Shown here in pieces: positions 8,159 through 17,920 of a stretch of DNA of 64,000 nucleotides (the stretch's first letter is position 1; each line of letters starts with the position of its first letter). Made by a program: the position numbers and the translations under genes. The notes below the pieces were generated by a model. That model saw only the letters and a program-made list of their open reading frames with translations. It was not told where the DNA came from and made no database searches. Origin of the DNA: Arthrobacter psychrochitiniphilus (GTDB lineage: Bacteria > Actinomycetota > Actinomycetes > Actinomycetales > Micrococcaceae). The DNA is taken from assembly GCF_003185915.1 (NCBI RefSeq), contig NZ_QHLZ01000002.1:1-64000 (forward strand). Direction: 5' to 3'.

Positions 8159-10774
8159 ATGAAGGCAATCCGCAGATTTACTGTCCGCACACTCGTTCCC
8201 GCACAAATTTCTGCCTTAACCCGGCTGGCCACCAACCTCCGCTGGTCCTGGCATGTGCCCACGCGTGCCCTGTTCGAATCGTTTAACCCGGAACTTTGGG
8301 AAAAATCCCGTCACAATCCGTTGGCCATGCTCGCTTCACTCTCCCGTGAGCAGTTGGCGGATTTGGCAGCTAACCCTGACGTGGTGGCGCGTGTGGCACA
8401 GGCGCAGGAAAGTCTTGAAAGCTACCTGACAGAGCCCCGCTGGTACCAGGAACTCGGCGCTGGAACACCTGAATGCATTGCTTACTTCTCCCCCGAATTT
8501 GGTATCACCGAGGTCTTGCCACAGTATTCCGGCGGACTGGGTATCTTAGCTGGTGACCATCTAAAATCCGCATCGGACCTAGGGGTGCCGCTGATCGGCG
8601 TCGGACTTCTCTACCAGGCCGGTTACTTCAAGCAGTCCCTGTCACGGGACGCCTGGCAGCAGGAAAGCTACCCTCTGCTGGACCCCGATGCCCTTCCGCT
8701 GACACTGATGCGCGAGGAGGACGGCACCCCTGTCCAAATTCAGCTTCCCCTGCCGGAGAACCGGGTATTGCGGGCTCACGTGTGGCGTGCAGACGTTGGC
8801 CGGGTGCCCCTGCTAATGCTCGATTCCAACGTGGCCGAGAACGACGACGCCGCCCGCGGTGTCACCGACCGGCTGTACGGTGGCGGCGGGGAACACCGGC
8901 TCACACAAGAACTTCTGCTGGGCATGGGCGGGGTGAAGGCGTTGCGTGTGCACGCCCGGCTGAGCGGCACCGCGGCACCTGAGGTGTTCCATACGAATGA
9001 GGGACATGCAGGATTCTTGGGGATCGAGCGCATCCGCGAGCTCATGGACCCAGCCCTCACACCCGAGCCGCTCACGTGGGGCGAGGCCTTGGCTGCCGGC
9101 CGTGCCTCGACCGTTTTCACCACCCACACCCCCGTTCCCGCCGGCATTGACCGCTTCCCCCGCAGCATGATCGAAGACTTCTTCGCCGGGCCCTTGGCTC
9201 CCGGCGTTCCCGTTGCGGATATTTTGGCCCTGGGCGCGGAAAATTACGACGGCGGCGATGGTGAAATGTTCAACATGGCCGTCATGGGTCTGCGCCTAGC
9301 TCAACGCGCGAATGGTGTGGCGAAGCTGCACGGTGTGGTCTCGCGCGGCATGTTTTCCGGTATGTGGCCGGGTTTTGATACGGCCGATGTGCCCATCACC
9401 TCCGTCACGAACGGTGTGCACGTGCCCACGTGGGTTGACCCGGCGCTGGCCGAGCTGGCACGGGAACGTTTTGGCGCCGAGGTCCTTGACGGCCCTGACT
9501 GGTCCAAGGTGTACGAGGTGAGCGACGAGGAAGTGTGGGCCATGCGCCGCCGCCTGCGGTTGGCTTTGGTGAAGGACGCCCGACGCCGGCTGCGCTCCTC
9601 GTGGAAGAAGCGCGGCGCAGCCGATGCGCAGCTGGCTTGGACGGATGCCGCCCTGGACCCGGACGTGCTGACGATCGGTTTCGCCCGGCGCGTGCCCACC
9701 TATAAGCGACTGACGCTGATGTTGCGGGACCCCGCCCGGCTGAAGGCGCTCTTGTTGCATCCGGTGCATCCGATCCAGATCATCATTGCCGGAAAGTCGC
9801 ACCCAGCGGACGACGCCGGCAAGAAAATGATCCAGGATCTGGTCCAATTCACCGACGACCCCGAGGTGCGGCACCGGATTGTGTTCCTGCCCAACTACGA
9901 CATCGCCATGGCACGCACGCTCTTCCCCGGCTGCGACGTCTGGCTGAACAACCCGCTGCGCCCCCTCGAGGCGTGCGGCACCTCCGGCATGAAGGCCGCC
10001 ATCAACGGTTCCTTGAACCTCTCCGTCATGGATGGCTGGTGGGATGAGATGTACGACGGCGAAAACGGCTGGGCGATCCCGACAGCAAATACCGGGGCCG
10101 GGGATTCCGAACGGGACGACATTGAGGCGTCAGCGCTGTACGAATTGTTGGAAACCCAGGTTGCGCCGCGCTTTTACGGTGAAGTGGTGGCTGCCGCAGC
10201 AGGAGCTGCCGGAGCGTCACAACCGCACCAGAGCGCACTTCCCGCACATTGGATCTCCATGATCAAGCACACCCTGGCTCATCTGGGACCCGCCGTCTCA
10301 GCGAACCGCATGGTGGCCGAATACGTTCAGCGTTTGTACCAACCGGCAGCTGAGGCCGGGCGGGCAGCCCGGGCAGAGAACTATGCTTCCGTGCGGGAGC
10401 TGGCGGCCTGGATTGAGCGGGTTAGGCCAGCATGGCAGGAGATTCATATTGACCATGTGGAATCCCACGGGCTCACTGACGAACCACAAATTGGTGAAAC
10501 CTTGCAAGTCCGCGCCCACATCACGTTGGGTTCACTGAGCCCGGCCGATGTTCGGGTCAACGTTGTGTATGGCACAGCAGGAGATTCAGATGAGCTGAAC
10601 AACACTGCGGATCTGGCCCTTGAATCCGTCCAGGACAACGGGGGCGGCAAGTACCAGTTCTCCGCTGATTTGCTGATAGACCGTTCCGGTGACTTCGGTT
10701 ACGGCGTCCAAGTCCTGCCCCACCATCCGGCACTGGCTAACCCCGCCGAGCTGGGGCTCATCACTACGGCGTAG
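8159..10774 (+). CDS. glgP: alpha-glucan (maltodextrin/glycogen) phosphorylase
   Basis: 871 residues from the ATG at 8159, of the GT35 subfamily with an N-terminal DUF3417 domain; the opening MKAIRRFTV is the usual family start, so an upstream in-frame GTG is rejected. It phosphorolyses alpha-1,4-glucan to glucose-1-phosphate. Visible: the glycine-rich GLGILAGDHLKSASDLGVP near 144-162, HTNEGHAGFL, RVPTYKRL and the PLP-lysine region EACGTSGMKAAINGSLN with DGWWDEMYDGENGW after it. It is transcribed away from glgE and convergent with glgX, so synthesis and breakdown genes are side by side but separately expressed. Confidence 0.93.
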   Translation: MKAIRRFTVRTLVPAQISALTRLATNLRWSWHVPTRALFESFNPELWEKSRHNPLAMLASLSREQLADLAANPDVVARVAQAQESLESYLTEPRWYQELGAGTPECIAYFSPEFGITEVLPQYSGGLGILAGDHLKSASDLGVPLIGVGLLYQAGYFKQSLSRDAWQQESYPLLDPDALPLTLMREEDGTPVQIQLPLPENRVLRAHVWRADVGRVPLLMLDSNVAENDDAARGVTDRLYGGGGEHRLTQELLLGMGGVKALRVHARLSGTAAPEVFHTNEGHAGFLGIERIRELMDPALTPEPLTWGEALAAGRASTVFTTHTPVPAGIDRFPRSMIEDFFAGPLAPGVPVADILALGAENYDGGDGEMFNMAVMGLRLAQRANGVAKLHGVVSRGMFSGMWPGFDTADVPITSVTNGVHVPTWVDPALAELARERFGAEVLDGPDWSKVYEVSDEEVWAMRRRLRLALVKDARRRLRSSWKKRGAADAQLAWTDAALDPDVLTIGFARRVPTYKRLTLMLRDPARLKALLLHPVHPIQIIIAGKSHPADDAGKKMIQDLVQFTDDPEVRHRIVFLPNYDIAMARTLFPGCDVWLNNPLRPLEACGTSGMKAAINGSLNLSVMDGWWDEMYDGENGWAIPTANTGAGDSERDDIEASALYELLETQVAPRFYGEVVAAAAGAAGASQPHQSALPAHWISMIKHTLAHLGPAVSANRMVAEYVQRLYQPAAEAGRAARAENYASVRELAAWIERVRPAWQEIHIDHVESHGLTDEPQIGETLQVRAHITLGSLSPADVRVNVVYGTAGDSDELNNTADLALESVQDNGGGKYQFSADLLIDRSGDFGYGVQVLPHHPALANPAELGLITTA

Positions 10775-10838
10775 GGGCGGGTCTCTAGCAGCGCGGCGGG
10801 CTTGGTGTTTCTGCCAGCCCGCCGGGCGTGGTCTCAGC

Positions 10839-10857
10839 CAGCCCGCCAAGCGGGCTG
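10839..10857. terminator. short hairpin between convergent glgP and glgX
   Basis: CAGCCCGC (10839-10846) pairs with GCGGGCTG (10850-10857) over a 3-nt loop just outside the glgX stop. No U-run on either strand. The CCAGCCCGCC motif occurs twice in this 83-bp gap. Weak terminator candidate. Confidence 0.3.
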
Positions 10858-13152
10858 CTACTGGACGATGAGGTCGTTGCGGAAGAGCAGAACCGTGTTG
10901 GCGTTGGCTCGTACGGCGTCTCCTGCCTGAACCTGCGGTACCGAACGGGACTGGCGGAAGGTGGGTCCGCCGTCGCGCGAGACAGTTGGTGACTCCGTAC
11001 TCATGATCAGCCTATAGGGCAGCGATACGACGGTGCCCACGTCAGGGTTGGTACCGTCCGGATTGGCGGTGCCAAGATTAGCACTGTCGAGATGAGCGCT
11101 ATCCGGGTTGGTGCTGTCCGAATTGGCACTGTCCTGATTGGGACTGTCCCGATTGGCACTGTCCTGATTGGCACTGTCCTGATTGGTGAAACGCGGGTTT
11201 GCAGGTAGCACCACGTCCTCATCGGTGATGCCGGTATTAAAGACAACCAGTCCGTCAACCGCACCATCGGGGGACCCCATCAACATGGTGAGGACCCTTT
11301 CGTGCGGATTGCCCCAACGCTCGGCGCTCATGGGCTGGCCGTCAGCACCAAACCAGTGGATGAACGACTGCCCGCCACGAGTAGGGTAGCTGCTGGGCTG
11401 GGCGGCCAGAAATTCCTTGCGGATCTGCAATAGATACCGGGTGGCGGCGAGCATGGTCTTGGCATCTTCATCCATGGTCCAGTCAACCCAGGAAATTTCA
11501 TTGTCCTGACAGTAGACGTTGTTGTTTCCGCCTTGGCTGCGGCCAAGCTCGTCGCCCGCAGTGATCATGGGAACACCCAACGCCAACAGCATGGTGGCCA
11601 TCAAGTTCCGGCTGCTCCGGGCGCGCTGGGCCTGGGTGTGCGGATTGTTCGTGATGCCTTCAACACCGTGGTTCCAGCTGCGATTATTATTGGTGCCGTC
11701 GCGGCTATCTTCCTGGTTGTCCTCGTTGTGCTTGTGGTTATAAGCCGTCAGATCGGCCAGGGTGAAGCCGTCGTGGGCCGTGATCAAGTTGACCGAGGCC
11801 AAGCGGCTGCGGCCCGACGGCGCAAAAAGTTCCGCCGATCCACCCAGGGCATCACCAAATTTTGCCAGCCCATTGTGATGGTATCCAGCCAGCATTGCAG
11901 CGCGGTCAGTCAGCCACACTTCCCGGACGCTGTCACGGAAAGAGTCATTCCAGTCAGCCCAGCCTGTGGGGAACTGTCCCGTCTGCCAGCCTCCGTAACC
12001 AACATCCCATGGCTCCGAGATCAGTTTCGTGGAGGACAGCACCCCGTCTGTGGCTGCTGCCAGCAGGAACGGATGTTGGTTGTTGAATTCGTGCTCGCCG
12101 TTGCGTGCCAATGAAACTGCCAGATCAAAACGGAATCCGTCAATATGGAACTCCTCAACCCAGAAACGCAGAGAATCCATCGCCATCTTAATAACGTGCG
12201 GATTGCTGAAGTTCAAGGTGTTGCCACACCCGGTGGTGTCGAAGTAGTGTCCGTCGCGCATACGGTAGTACTGCTCTTCCGCCAAGCCCCGCCAGCTGTA
12301 GCTTGGCCCGCCCGGGCCACCCTCGGCCGTGTGGTTGTAGACCACGTCAAGGATCACTTCAATGCCTGCCATGTGCAGAAGTTTGATCATGCCCTTCAGC
12401 TCGGCCTGCACGGCCTGCGGTCCACCCGCCTGCGCCCCCGCACTGGCATATCCAACATGTGGGGCAAAAAACCCCAAGGTGTTGTAACCCCAGTAGTTAC
12501 TCATCCCAGTGCCGTGAAGATGCGGCTCATCAATGTGAAAATGGACCGGCAAAAGCTCCACGGCCGTCACACCGAGACCCACCAGGTGCTCAATCATGGC
12601 TGGGTGGGCCATGCCAGCGTAGCTGCCGCGGATTTCTTCGGGAATATCCGGATGCAACATGGTCTGACCGCGCACATGCGCCTCATAAAACACTGTTTCC
12701 CGCCACGGCGTGTTAGGCCGCTTGACAGTGCCCCAGTCAAACTCCTGGTCCATGCGCACTGATAAGTAACGAGTGACGCCATCCACGCCAACATGCTCAT
12801 CAATGTACTGCCCATAAGGATCCAGCAAGAGCTGAACAGCTTCCGGATCAATGAGGAGCATTTCCTCCTGCGTGGCACCCAAATCGGCGTAAAAACCGTA
12901 GCGGGTGCCGGCAGGCATGTTCTCCACTAAGCCGTGGTGGACGCCGTCGGTCTTATCAGGGAGCAGCACAGCCTTCCAGTGACCACCGGGAGGCTGTAAG
13001 CACAACACCACATCGCGGTAAGCCGGGGAATACACCGCCACATTGGCCGCAGCCTGCCCATGCTCCCGGGGAATGTGGCTGACGCCCAAGGGGAAATGGC
13101 GTGACAAGGCCGCGCCCAGGGTACTGATGGCTTCAATGACGGTGATGGCCAT
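10858..13152 (-). CDS. glgX: glycogen debranching enzyme
   Basis: 764-residue GH13_11 enzyme that hydrolyses alpha-1,6 branches left by phosphorylase. An N-terminal CBM48-like region is followed by ETVFYEAHVRG (152-162), SNYWGYNTLGFFAP (218-231), VILDVVYNHTAEGG (266-279), nucleophile D343 in DGFRFDLA, acid E380 in LISEPWD and the ITAHDGFTL site. The C-terminal domain is interrupted near residues 657-702 by a run of degenerate NQDSA pentapeptides, coded by a 15-bp minisatellite, which most homologues would not be expected to have. The start is 2 bp after the rlmB stop, so it is probably co-transcribed with the carD-side genes. Confidence 0.93.
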   Translation of the reverse strand: MAITVIEAISTLGAALSRHFPLGVSHIPREHGQAAANVAVYSPAYRDVVLCLQPPGGHWKAVLLPDKTDGVHHGLVENMPAGTRYGFYADLGATQEEMLLIDPEAVQLLLDPYGQYIDEHVGVDGVTRYLSVRMDQEFDWGTVKRPNTPWRETVFYEAHVRGQTMLHPDIPEEIRGSYAGMAHPAMIEHLVGLGVTAVELLPVHFHIDEPHLHGTGMSNYWGYNTLGFFAPHVGYASAGAQAGGPQAVQAELKGMIKLLHMAGIEVILDVVYNHTAEGGPGGPSYSWRGLAEEQYYRMRDGHYFDTTGCGNTLNFSNPHVIKMAMDSLRFWVEEFHIDGFRFDLAVSLARNGEHEFNNQHPFLLAAATDGVLSSTKLISEPWDVGYGGWQTGQFPTGWADWNDSFRDSVREVWLTDRAAMLAGYHHNGLAKFGDALGGSAELFAPSGRSRLASVNLITAHDGFTLADLTAYNHKHNEDNQEDSRDGTNNNRSWNHGVEGITNNPHTQAQRARSSRNLMATMLLALGVPMITAGDELGRSQGGNNNVYCQDNEISWVDWTMDEDAKTMLAATRYLLQIRKEFLAAQPSSYPTRGGQSFIHWFGADGQPMSAERWGNPHERVLTMLMGSPDGAVDGLVVFNTGITDEDVVLPANPRFTNQDSANQDSANRDSPNQDSANSDSTNPDSAHLDSANLGTANPDGTNPDVGTVVSLPYRLIMSTESPTVSRDGGPTFRQSRSVPQVQAGDAVRANANTVLLFRNDLIVQ
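11046..11180. repeat. 15-bp minisatellite inside glgX (nine units)
   Basis: Nine consecutive 15-bp units with consensus GATTGGCACTGTCCT. The three units next to 11180 are almost identical and the units toward 11046 are increasingly diverged. The unit length keeps the reading frame. In glgX it codes Asn/Asp/Ser/Ala-rich pentapeptides (NQDSA, NRDSP, NSDST, NPDSA and others). Confidence 0.9.
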
Positions 13153-13154
13153 AA

Positions 13155-14150
13155 TTAGCTTTTAGCCGAGCGCAGCTTCGAGATCTCGTACAAGGTGATT
13201 CCCACCGCCATGGAGGCGTTGAGGGATTCCATGGCCGAGTCAATCGGGATGGAGACAATCTGATCGCAATTTTCCCGAACCAGGCGAGACAAACCCTTAC
13301 CTTCGGAGCCCACCACAATGCACACAGGCTCCTGCGCCAAACCGAGTGCCGGCAGCGAAACGTCGCCGTCGCCGTCAAGCCCCAGAACAAAGAAGCCCAT
13401 CTTCTGGAACGCACCAATGGCACGGTTCAAGTTGGGTGCCTTGGCAACCGGCACGCGCACGGCGGCACCGGCGCTGGTCTTCCATGCAGCGGCGGTCACA
13501 CCGGCGCTGCGACGTTCCGGAATGATGACGGCGTGGCCTGAGAAGGCTGAGACGCTGCGGATGATGGCACCGAGGTTGCGGGTATCAGTGATGCCGTCAA
13601 GGGCCACGATGAGCGGGGCGTTGGCAATGTGCCCCTTCTTCCACTTGGCAAGAATTTCACTAGCCTTGTCCACGGCATCTTCATACTCGTAGGGCGGGAT
13701 CTGCAAAACCAGGCCTTGGTGGATGGCATCTTCGGTGAGGCGGTCCAGCTCAGGCTTGTGCGCTTCCAGCAGCGGGATACCGCGCTCGGTGGCCAGCTTG
13801 ATGGATTCGCGCACACGCTCGTCCATGTCAACGCGGACGGCGACATAGAGCGCCTTCGCCGGGATTTCCGCACGCAGCGCCTCAAGCACCGAGTTACGGC
13901 CCGTCACGAGCTCTTCGGTAGCCTTACCCTTGGGGCCGCTGTTGCGGCGCGGGGAGTTACTGGTGCCGGCGCGCTTGGCAGCGGAGCGGTCGGCCAGCTC
14001 CGCGTTCTTGTAGGCCTTGTGATAGGTGCGCTCTGCAGCCTTAGGGGTCGGGCCCTTGCCCTCGAGTGCCTTGCGACCGAGCCCACCCGTGCCCTTGATG
14101 GGGCCCTTCTTGAGCTTGCGGACGGCGCCGGAACGGGGATTGTTGGCCAT
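13155..14150 (-). CDS. rlmB: 23S rRNA (guanosine-2'-O-)methyltransferase, SpoU/TrmH family
   Basis: 331 residues from the ATG at 14150 (MANNPRSG), preceded by AAGGG at 7 nt; an upstream in-frame start is possible but less likely. The N-terminal ~95 residues are Lys/Arg-rich and probably bind rRNA. The substrate-binding domain starts at TGRNSVLEAL; the SPOUT catalytic domain holds ALDGITDTRNLGAIIRS, IVVGSEGKGLSRLV and IPIDSAMESLNASMAVGI, the three SpoU motifs. It should methylate G2251-type position of 23S rRNA. It lies between cysS and glgX, as the matching gene lies next to cysS in mycobacteria. Confidence 0.9.
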   Translation of the reverse strand: MANNPRSGAVRKLKKGPIKGTGGLGRKALEGKGPTPKAAERTYHKAYKNAELADRSAAKRAGTSNSPRRNSGPKGKATEELVTGRNSVLEALRAEIPAKALYVAVRVDMDERVRESIKLATERGIPLLEAHKPELDRLTEDAIHQGLVLQIPPYEYEDAVDKASEILAKWKKGHIANAPLIVALDGITDTRNLGAIIRSVSAFSGHAVIIPERRSAGVTAAAWKTSAGAAVRVPVAKAPNLNRAIGAFQKMGFFVLGLDGDGDVSLPALGLAQEPVCIVVGSEGKGLSRLVRENCDQIVSIPIDSAMESLNASMAVGITLYEISKLRSAKS

Positions 14151-14466
14151 GGTAAAACCCTTACGATTGGTGCGGCGCCCTGTGCTGGCCCCGAAGTTCG
14201 TCAAACAAATCTCTCAGCGGGCACATTTTTGGCACGCCTCGTAACGGGAAACAACAGACCCGTAGCTAATAGCTTACGGCCTCAACGCAAATCGACAGCG
14301 CGACAGACAGGAAAAAGTGCGCAGTCTCACCCACCCCAACCCGACGCTCGGTTACATTCGGGCCGTTTTTACCCGACGGTTCTGCAAGTGCCGAACGGTA
14401 AACCGGCCGCCATGCACCCAAGGTGAGGGAGCGCCTGGGCAAAACCCACCGAAGGTGAGGGAGCCT
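14151..14466. other. intergenic region between cysS and rlmB, with an 18-bp direct repeat
   Basis: No gene seen in 316 bp. Two copies of an 18-mer (CACCNAAGGTGAGGGAGC) lie at 14415-14432 and 14447-14464, 32 bp apart and differing at one base. They sit just past the cysS stop on its transcribed strand. No clear hairpin with a U-run, so cysS to rlmB read-through is possible. Confidence 0.6.
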
Positions 14467-15885
14467 CTACTTTTGCAGGGACCAGGTGGCTCCGGCCGCT
14501 GTGTCTGCCACGACGACGCCCGCTGCTGCCAGCAAATCCCGGATCTTATCCGACTCGGCCCAGTTCTTCTCCGCCCGGGCCAGTGCCCGCGCCTCGAGCT
14601 GGGCCTTGACGAGCACGTCCAAGGCACCTAGCGCTGCGGGTGATCCCGCTGCAGTGGCCCATTTTTCATCCAGGGGGTTCATGCCCAAGGCGTCGGCCAT
14701 GCCCAAGACGGCCAGGAACGCTTCCTGCACGCGGTCTGCATCGCCAGCAGCCAGTGCCGTGTTGCCTGCCCTTACTGTTTCGTGCAGTACTGCCAGCGCC
14801 GCAGGAACGTTCAAGTCGTCGTCCATGGCGGCAGCGAACGCCTCCGGGCGGGTGCCAATATAGCCGAAGCCATTGCCGGGAAACAGCTGTTTGCGTGCTG
14901 CCTCGATGAACGTCTCAATGCGTTCGACGGCGGCGCCGGCCTCGGCGAGCGATGTGGGCCGGTAGTCCAACACGGAGCGGTAGTGTGCCTGGCCCAAGTA
15001 GTAGCGCACCACTAGCGGCCGGGCGAGTTCCAGCATTTCACGAGGGTTAATGGTGTTGCCGATGGACTTGGACATTTTTTCACCCTGATAGGTGACCATG
15101 CCGTTGTGCATCCAGAAGTTGGCGAAGCCGTGGCCGGCAGCTTGTGACTGGGCCATCTCGTTTTCGTGGTGCGGGAAGCGCAGATCCAAGCCGCCGCCAT
15201 GAATATCAAACTCGGTGCCGAGGTATTTGGTGACCATGGCCGAGCATTCCAGGTGCCAGCCGGGCCGGCCGGCGCCCCACGGTGACTCCCACTTGGCAGT
15301 CTCCGGATCGCCGTCTTTATGACCCTTCCACAGCGCAAAGTCGCGAGGATCGCGCTTGCCCCGGGGATCGGCGTCAGGCGCGGCCTGCATGTCATCAATG
15401 TTCTGGTGCGTCAAGGATCCGTACGCCTTCCAGGAGCGCACGTCGAAGTACACATCGCCGGAATCATCCAGGGCGGGGTAGGCGTGGCCACGCTCGATCA
15501 GGGTCTGGATGAGCGCGTGCATCTCCGGGATGTGGCCGGTGGCGCGGGGCTCGTAGGTGGGCTTGAGGATGCCCAGTGAGTCATAAGCGTTCTCGAAGGC
15601 CTGCTCAAAACGGTAGGCGAGGGCCCACCACGGCTCGTTATTTTCGGCAGCCTTGACCAGGATCTTGTCATCAATATCCGTCACATTGCGCACCACGGTG
15701 ACCTCGTAGCCGCTGGTCTGCAGCCACCGGGTCAGCTGGTCAAAGGCCAGTGCGGAGCGGACGTGGCCAATGTGCGGCTCGCCCTGAACGGTGGCACCGC
15801 AGTAGTACAGCGACGCCTTGCCCTTCTGGAGCGGGACGAAGTCGCGGACGGTGGCAGTGGCGGAGTCATGGAATCTCAGGGTCAC
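14467..15885 (-). CDS. cysS: cysteinyl-tRNA synthetase
   Basis: 472-residue class I synthetase that charges tRNA-Cys. The zinc-ligand Cys is C29, the HIGH signature is at 38-41 and KMSKS is near residue 268; the WHLECSAM segment holds the other zinc ligands. The GTG start at 15885 overlaps the ispF stop (GTGA), indicating translational coupling. Paired with ispD-ispF upstream and rlmB downstream, the order known from mycobacteria. Confidence 0.96.
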   Translation of the reverse strand: MTLRFHDSATATVRDFVPLQKGKASLYYCGATVQGEPHIGHVRSALAFDQLTRWLQTSGYEVTVVRNVTDIDDKILVKAAENNEPWWALAYRFEQAFENAYDSLGILKPTYEPRATGHIPEMHALIQTLIERGHAYPALDDSGDVYFDVRSWKAYGSLTHQNIDDMQAAPDADPRGKRDPRDFALWKGHKDGDPETAKWESPWGAGRPGWHLECSAMVTKYLGTEFDIHGGGLDLRFPHHENEMAQSQAAGHGFANFWMHNGMVTYQGEKMSKSIGNTINPREMLELARPLVVRYYLGQAHYRSVLDYRPTSLAEAGAAVERIETFIEAARKQLFPGNGFGYIGTRPEAFAAAMDDDLNVPAALAVLHETVRAGNTALAAGDADRVQEAFLAVLGMADALGMNPLDEKWATAAGSPAALGALDVLVKAQLEARALARAEKNWAESDKIRDLLAAAGVVVADTAAGATWSLQK

Positions 15886-16403
15886 GGCTCTAGGCTACCG
15901 CGTCCATCGAGGCCCTGGTGCTCGCGTTCCATAACCAAGGCGGTGGCAATTGCGGTGATGCCTTCGTTGCGACCCGGGAAACCCAAGCCGTCCGACGTGG
16001 TTGCGCTCACCGACACTGGTGCTCCGGCAGCGGCGCTGAGCACTTCTTGTGCCTGCGCACGGCGCGGGCTGAACTTAGGCCTGTTGCCAATGAACTGCAC
16101 GGCGATATTGCCAATCTCAAAACCCGCTTCCCGTACAATCCGGGCGGCTTCACCGAGCAATTTCACCCCAGATGCTCCCGCATATTCGGGGCGGTCGGTA
16201 CCAAAATGGGCGCCGAGATCGCCAACTCCGGCCGCTGAAAACAGGGCGTCGGCTGCTGCGTGAGCAACGGCGTCGCCGTCGGAATGGCCGCTAAGTCCGC
16301 GTTCTCCCTCCCAGAGCAGTCCCGCCAGCCACAGGGGTGCGGGCGCATCATCGGGGGCAAACGCGTGCGTATCAACGCCAATACCAGTACGGGGTAGCTT
16401 CAT
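15882..16403 (-). CDS. ispF: 2-C-methyl-D-erythritol 2,4-cyclodiphosphate synthase
   Basis: 173 residues from the ATG at 16403. It forms the cyclic diphosphate of the MEP isoprenoid route. The metal-binding GIGVDTHAF is at the N-terminus, [18 protein letters not shown] and the [10 protein letters not shown] segment follow, and the C-terminal [15 protein letters not shown] is present. It starts 4 bp after ispD and overlaps cysS. Confidence 0.95.
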   Translation of the reverse strand: MKLPRTGIGVDTHAFAPDDAPAPLWLAGLLWEGERGLSGHSDGDAVAHAAADALFSAAGVGDLGAHFGTDRPEYAGASGVKLLGEAARIVREAGFEIGNIAVQFIGNRPKFSPRRAQAQEVLSAAAGAPVSVSATTSDGLGFPGRNEGITAIATALVMEREHQGLDGRGSLEP

Positions 16404-16407
16404 GGGT

Positions 16408-17187
16408 TCAGCCTTCAATCCAGCGCGGGCGCAGCGGCCCTTCCAAGAGCGCTTCGGCCAACAACAGGTCCGTGGGGGAGGTGATCTTGAGGCTGTGCGT
16501 TGAACCTTGCACAACAAACACCTCCTCGCCAAGGGCTTCCACCATCATGGCGTCGTCCGTGATGGCCGCCAGCTCAGACGGGGTGAGCGTCAGCGCGTGG
16601 GCATGGGCTTGGCGCAGAGTGGCCAATTTGAATCCTTGGGGTGTTTGAACTGCCCGCAATACCTGCCGTGCTGGCGTGCCAACAACTTTTTCAACCCCGG
16701 CCCCCGTGGCTGGCAGCTGTGCCGGCTCCACAGTTTTGATGGTGTCAACCACGGCCAAGGCCGGGATGACTGCCTTCGCTCCGTCACGCAGTGCCCCTGC
16801 CACCCGATGAAAAACGCCAGACGGCGTCAGAGGCCGGGCAGCATCATGGATCATGACGGTTTCAACGCCCTGGGCAACAACTGCCAGGGCGGCTGCGACC
16901 GAGTCAGAACGTTCGGCCCCGCCGTCAACTACGCTGAAAAGAATTCCGGCGGCCAGAGCCTCGTGTGCACCGCTTGCGCAAATGACTGCCAGCTCCGGGT
17001 CATCAGCGGTAATGGCAACACAGATCTGGGCTGCAACACCGGTCTTGATCACGCCACGGATGGCAAGGAGCAGCATGGGTTGCCCGGCCAATGGCACCCG
17101 GGCCTTGGGAACGCCGAAGCCCAGGCGCTGCCCGGATCCGGCGGCAACAATCACTACGGCGCAAGAACCTTCTTCGACCTCATTCAT
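16408..17187 (-). CDS. ispD: 2-C-methyl-D-erythritol 4-phosphate cytidylyltransferase
   Basis: 259 residues from the ATG at 17187. The nucleotide-binding signature [15 protein letters not shown] is near 15-29 and IHDAARPL lies mid-protein. It makes CDP-methylerythritol, two steps before IspF. A TATTCT -10 element sits 6 nt before this ATG, which supports the start and suggests a leaderless message. The carD terminator lies upstream, so ispD-ispF-cysS-rlmB-glgX may form a unit of its own. Confidence 0.93.
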   Translation of the reverse strand: MNEVEEGSCAVVIVAAGSGQRLGFGVPKARVPLAGQPMLLLAIRGVIKTGVAAQICVAITADDPELAVICASGAHEALAAGILFSVVDGGAERSDSVAAALAVVAQGVETVMIHDAARPLTPSGVFHRVAGALRDGAKAVIPALAVVDTIKTVEPAQLPATGAGVEKVVGTPARQVLRAVQTPQGFKLATLRQAHAHALTLTPSELAAITDDAMMVEALGEEVFVVQGSTHSLKITSPTDLLLAEALLEGPLRPRWIEG

Positions 17188-17193
17188 ATCCCT

Positions 17194-17199
17194 AGAATA
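17194..17199 (-). promoter_or_regulatory. -10 element TATTCT for leaderless ispD
   Basis: TATTCT on the minus strand, 6 nt before the ATG. The adjacent AGGG is too close to the ATG to work as a ribosome-binding site. Confidence 0.5.
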
Positions 17200-17249
17200 G
17201 TCCGGGCGGCCTCTACTTGGGCTTTGTGCCACGATTTGCCCCACATCGC

Positions 17250-17283
17250 AAAAAACCCCCACACCGAAGGGTGCGGGGGTTTT
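17250..17283 (-). terminator. intrinsic terminator of carD
   Basis: A 14-bp stem (17252-17265 with 17270-17283, one G-U pair) closes a 4-nt loop and, on the minus strand, ends in a run of six U. It lies 27 bp past the carD stop. Confidence 0.9.
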
Positions 17284-17309
17284 CTTGTGTTTTGCTGTGC
17301 AGGCAACTG

Positions 17310-17792
17310 CTACGAGGCCAAGACCTCGTCCAGAACTTCAGCAGCCTTGTCTTCGTCAGTTTTTTCGGCCAAAGCAAGCTCCGAAATCAGGATCTGGCGT
17401 GCCTTCGCAAGCATGCGCTTCTCCCCAGCTGACAAGCCGCGGTCATGGTCCCGGCGCCAGAGATCACGCACGACCTCGGCAACCTTGATGACATCACCGG
17501 AGGCAAGCTTCTCCAAGTTGGCCTTGTAACGGCGGGACCAGTTAGTGGGCTCCTCCGTAAACTCCGCACGAAGTACTTCAAAAACGTGCGCAAGGCCTTC
17601 CTTGCCGACAACATCACGAACACCAACAAGGTCAACGTTTTCCGCAGGGACCTCAATGGTCAGATCCCCCTGCGCAACCTTGAGCTTGAGATACATTTTC
17701 TCTTCACCCCGGATGGTGCGCATCTTGATCTCTTCGATCTTTGCCGCACCATGGTGTGGGTAAACTACTGTCTCGCCGACCTCAAAAAGCAT
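17310..17792 (-). CDS. carD: CarD-family RNA polymerase-binding transcription regulator
   Basis: 160 residues. The N-terminal Tudor-like RNAP-interaction domain opens with [17 protein letters not shown] and the C-terminal helical DNA-binding part contains the conserved [13 protein letters not shown]. It stabilises the open complex at promoters, notably those of rRNA genes. The ATG is preceded by GGGAG at 7 nt and a TAAACT -10 element at 17819-17824. It ends in its own strong terminator. Confidence 0.95.
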   Translation of the reverse strand: MLFEVGETVVYPHHGAAKIEEIKMRTIRGEEKMYLKLKVAQGDLTIEVPAENVDLVGVRDVVGKEGLAHVFEVLRAEFTEEPTNWSRRYKANLEKLASGDVIKVAEVVRDLWRRDHDRGLSAGEKRMLAKARQILISELALAEKTDEDKAAEVLDEVLAS

Positions 17793-17818
17793 GTGGATTC
17801 TCCCTTTCCAATGCTTCT

Positions 17819-17824
17819 AGTTTA
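17819..17824 (-). promoter_or_regulatory. -10 element TAAACT of carD
   Basis: TGGTAAACT on the minus strand (an extended -10 look) 26 bp before the carD ATG. No good -35 was seen. Confidence 0.45.
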
Positions 17825-17891
17825 CCACGGTTAACTTCCCGCTCCCTTGAGTTTCCGCAGGTCAGGGGCAATCGGAGCTACGCCAGCGGCG

Positions 17892-17920
17892 CAATTGTTC
17901 CAACAATTGGAGAATTCTCC
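17892..17920. promoter_or_regulatory. two adjoining palindromes in the carD/lpqE-like intergenic region
   Basis: CAATTGTT-CC-AACAATTG (17892-17909) is a perfect inverted repeat. It shares its last G with a second perfect palindrome, GGAGAATTCTCC (17909-17920). They lie between the divergent carD and lipoprotein genes. A dyad operator is the natural reading; no regulator is recognised. Confidence 0.4.

Noticed and set aside
11046..11180. CRISPR-like array
   Set aside because: Units are directly abutting 15-bp tandem repeats without spacers and keep the glgX frame, so it is a minisatellite.
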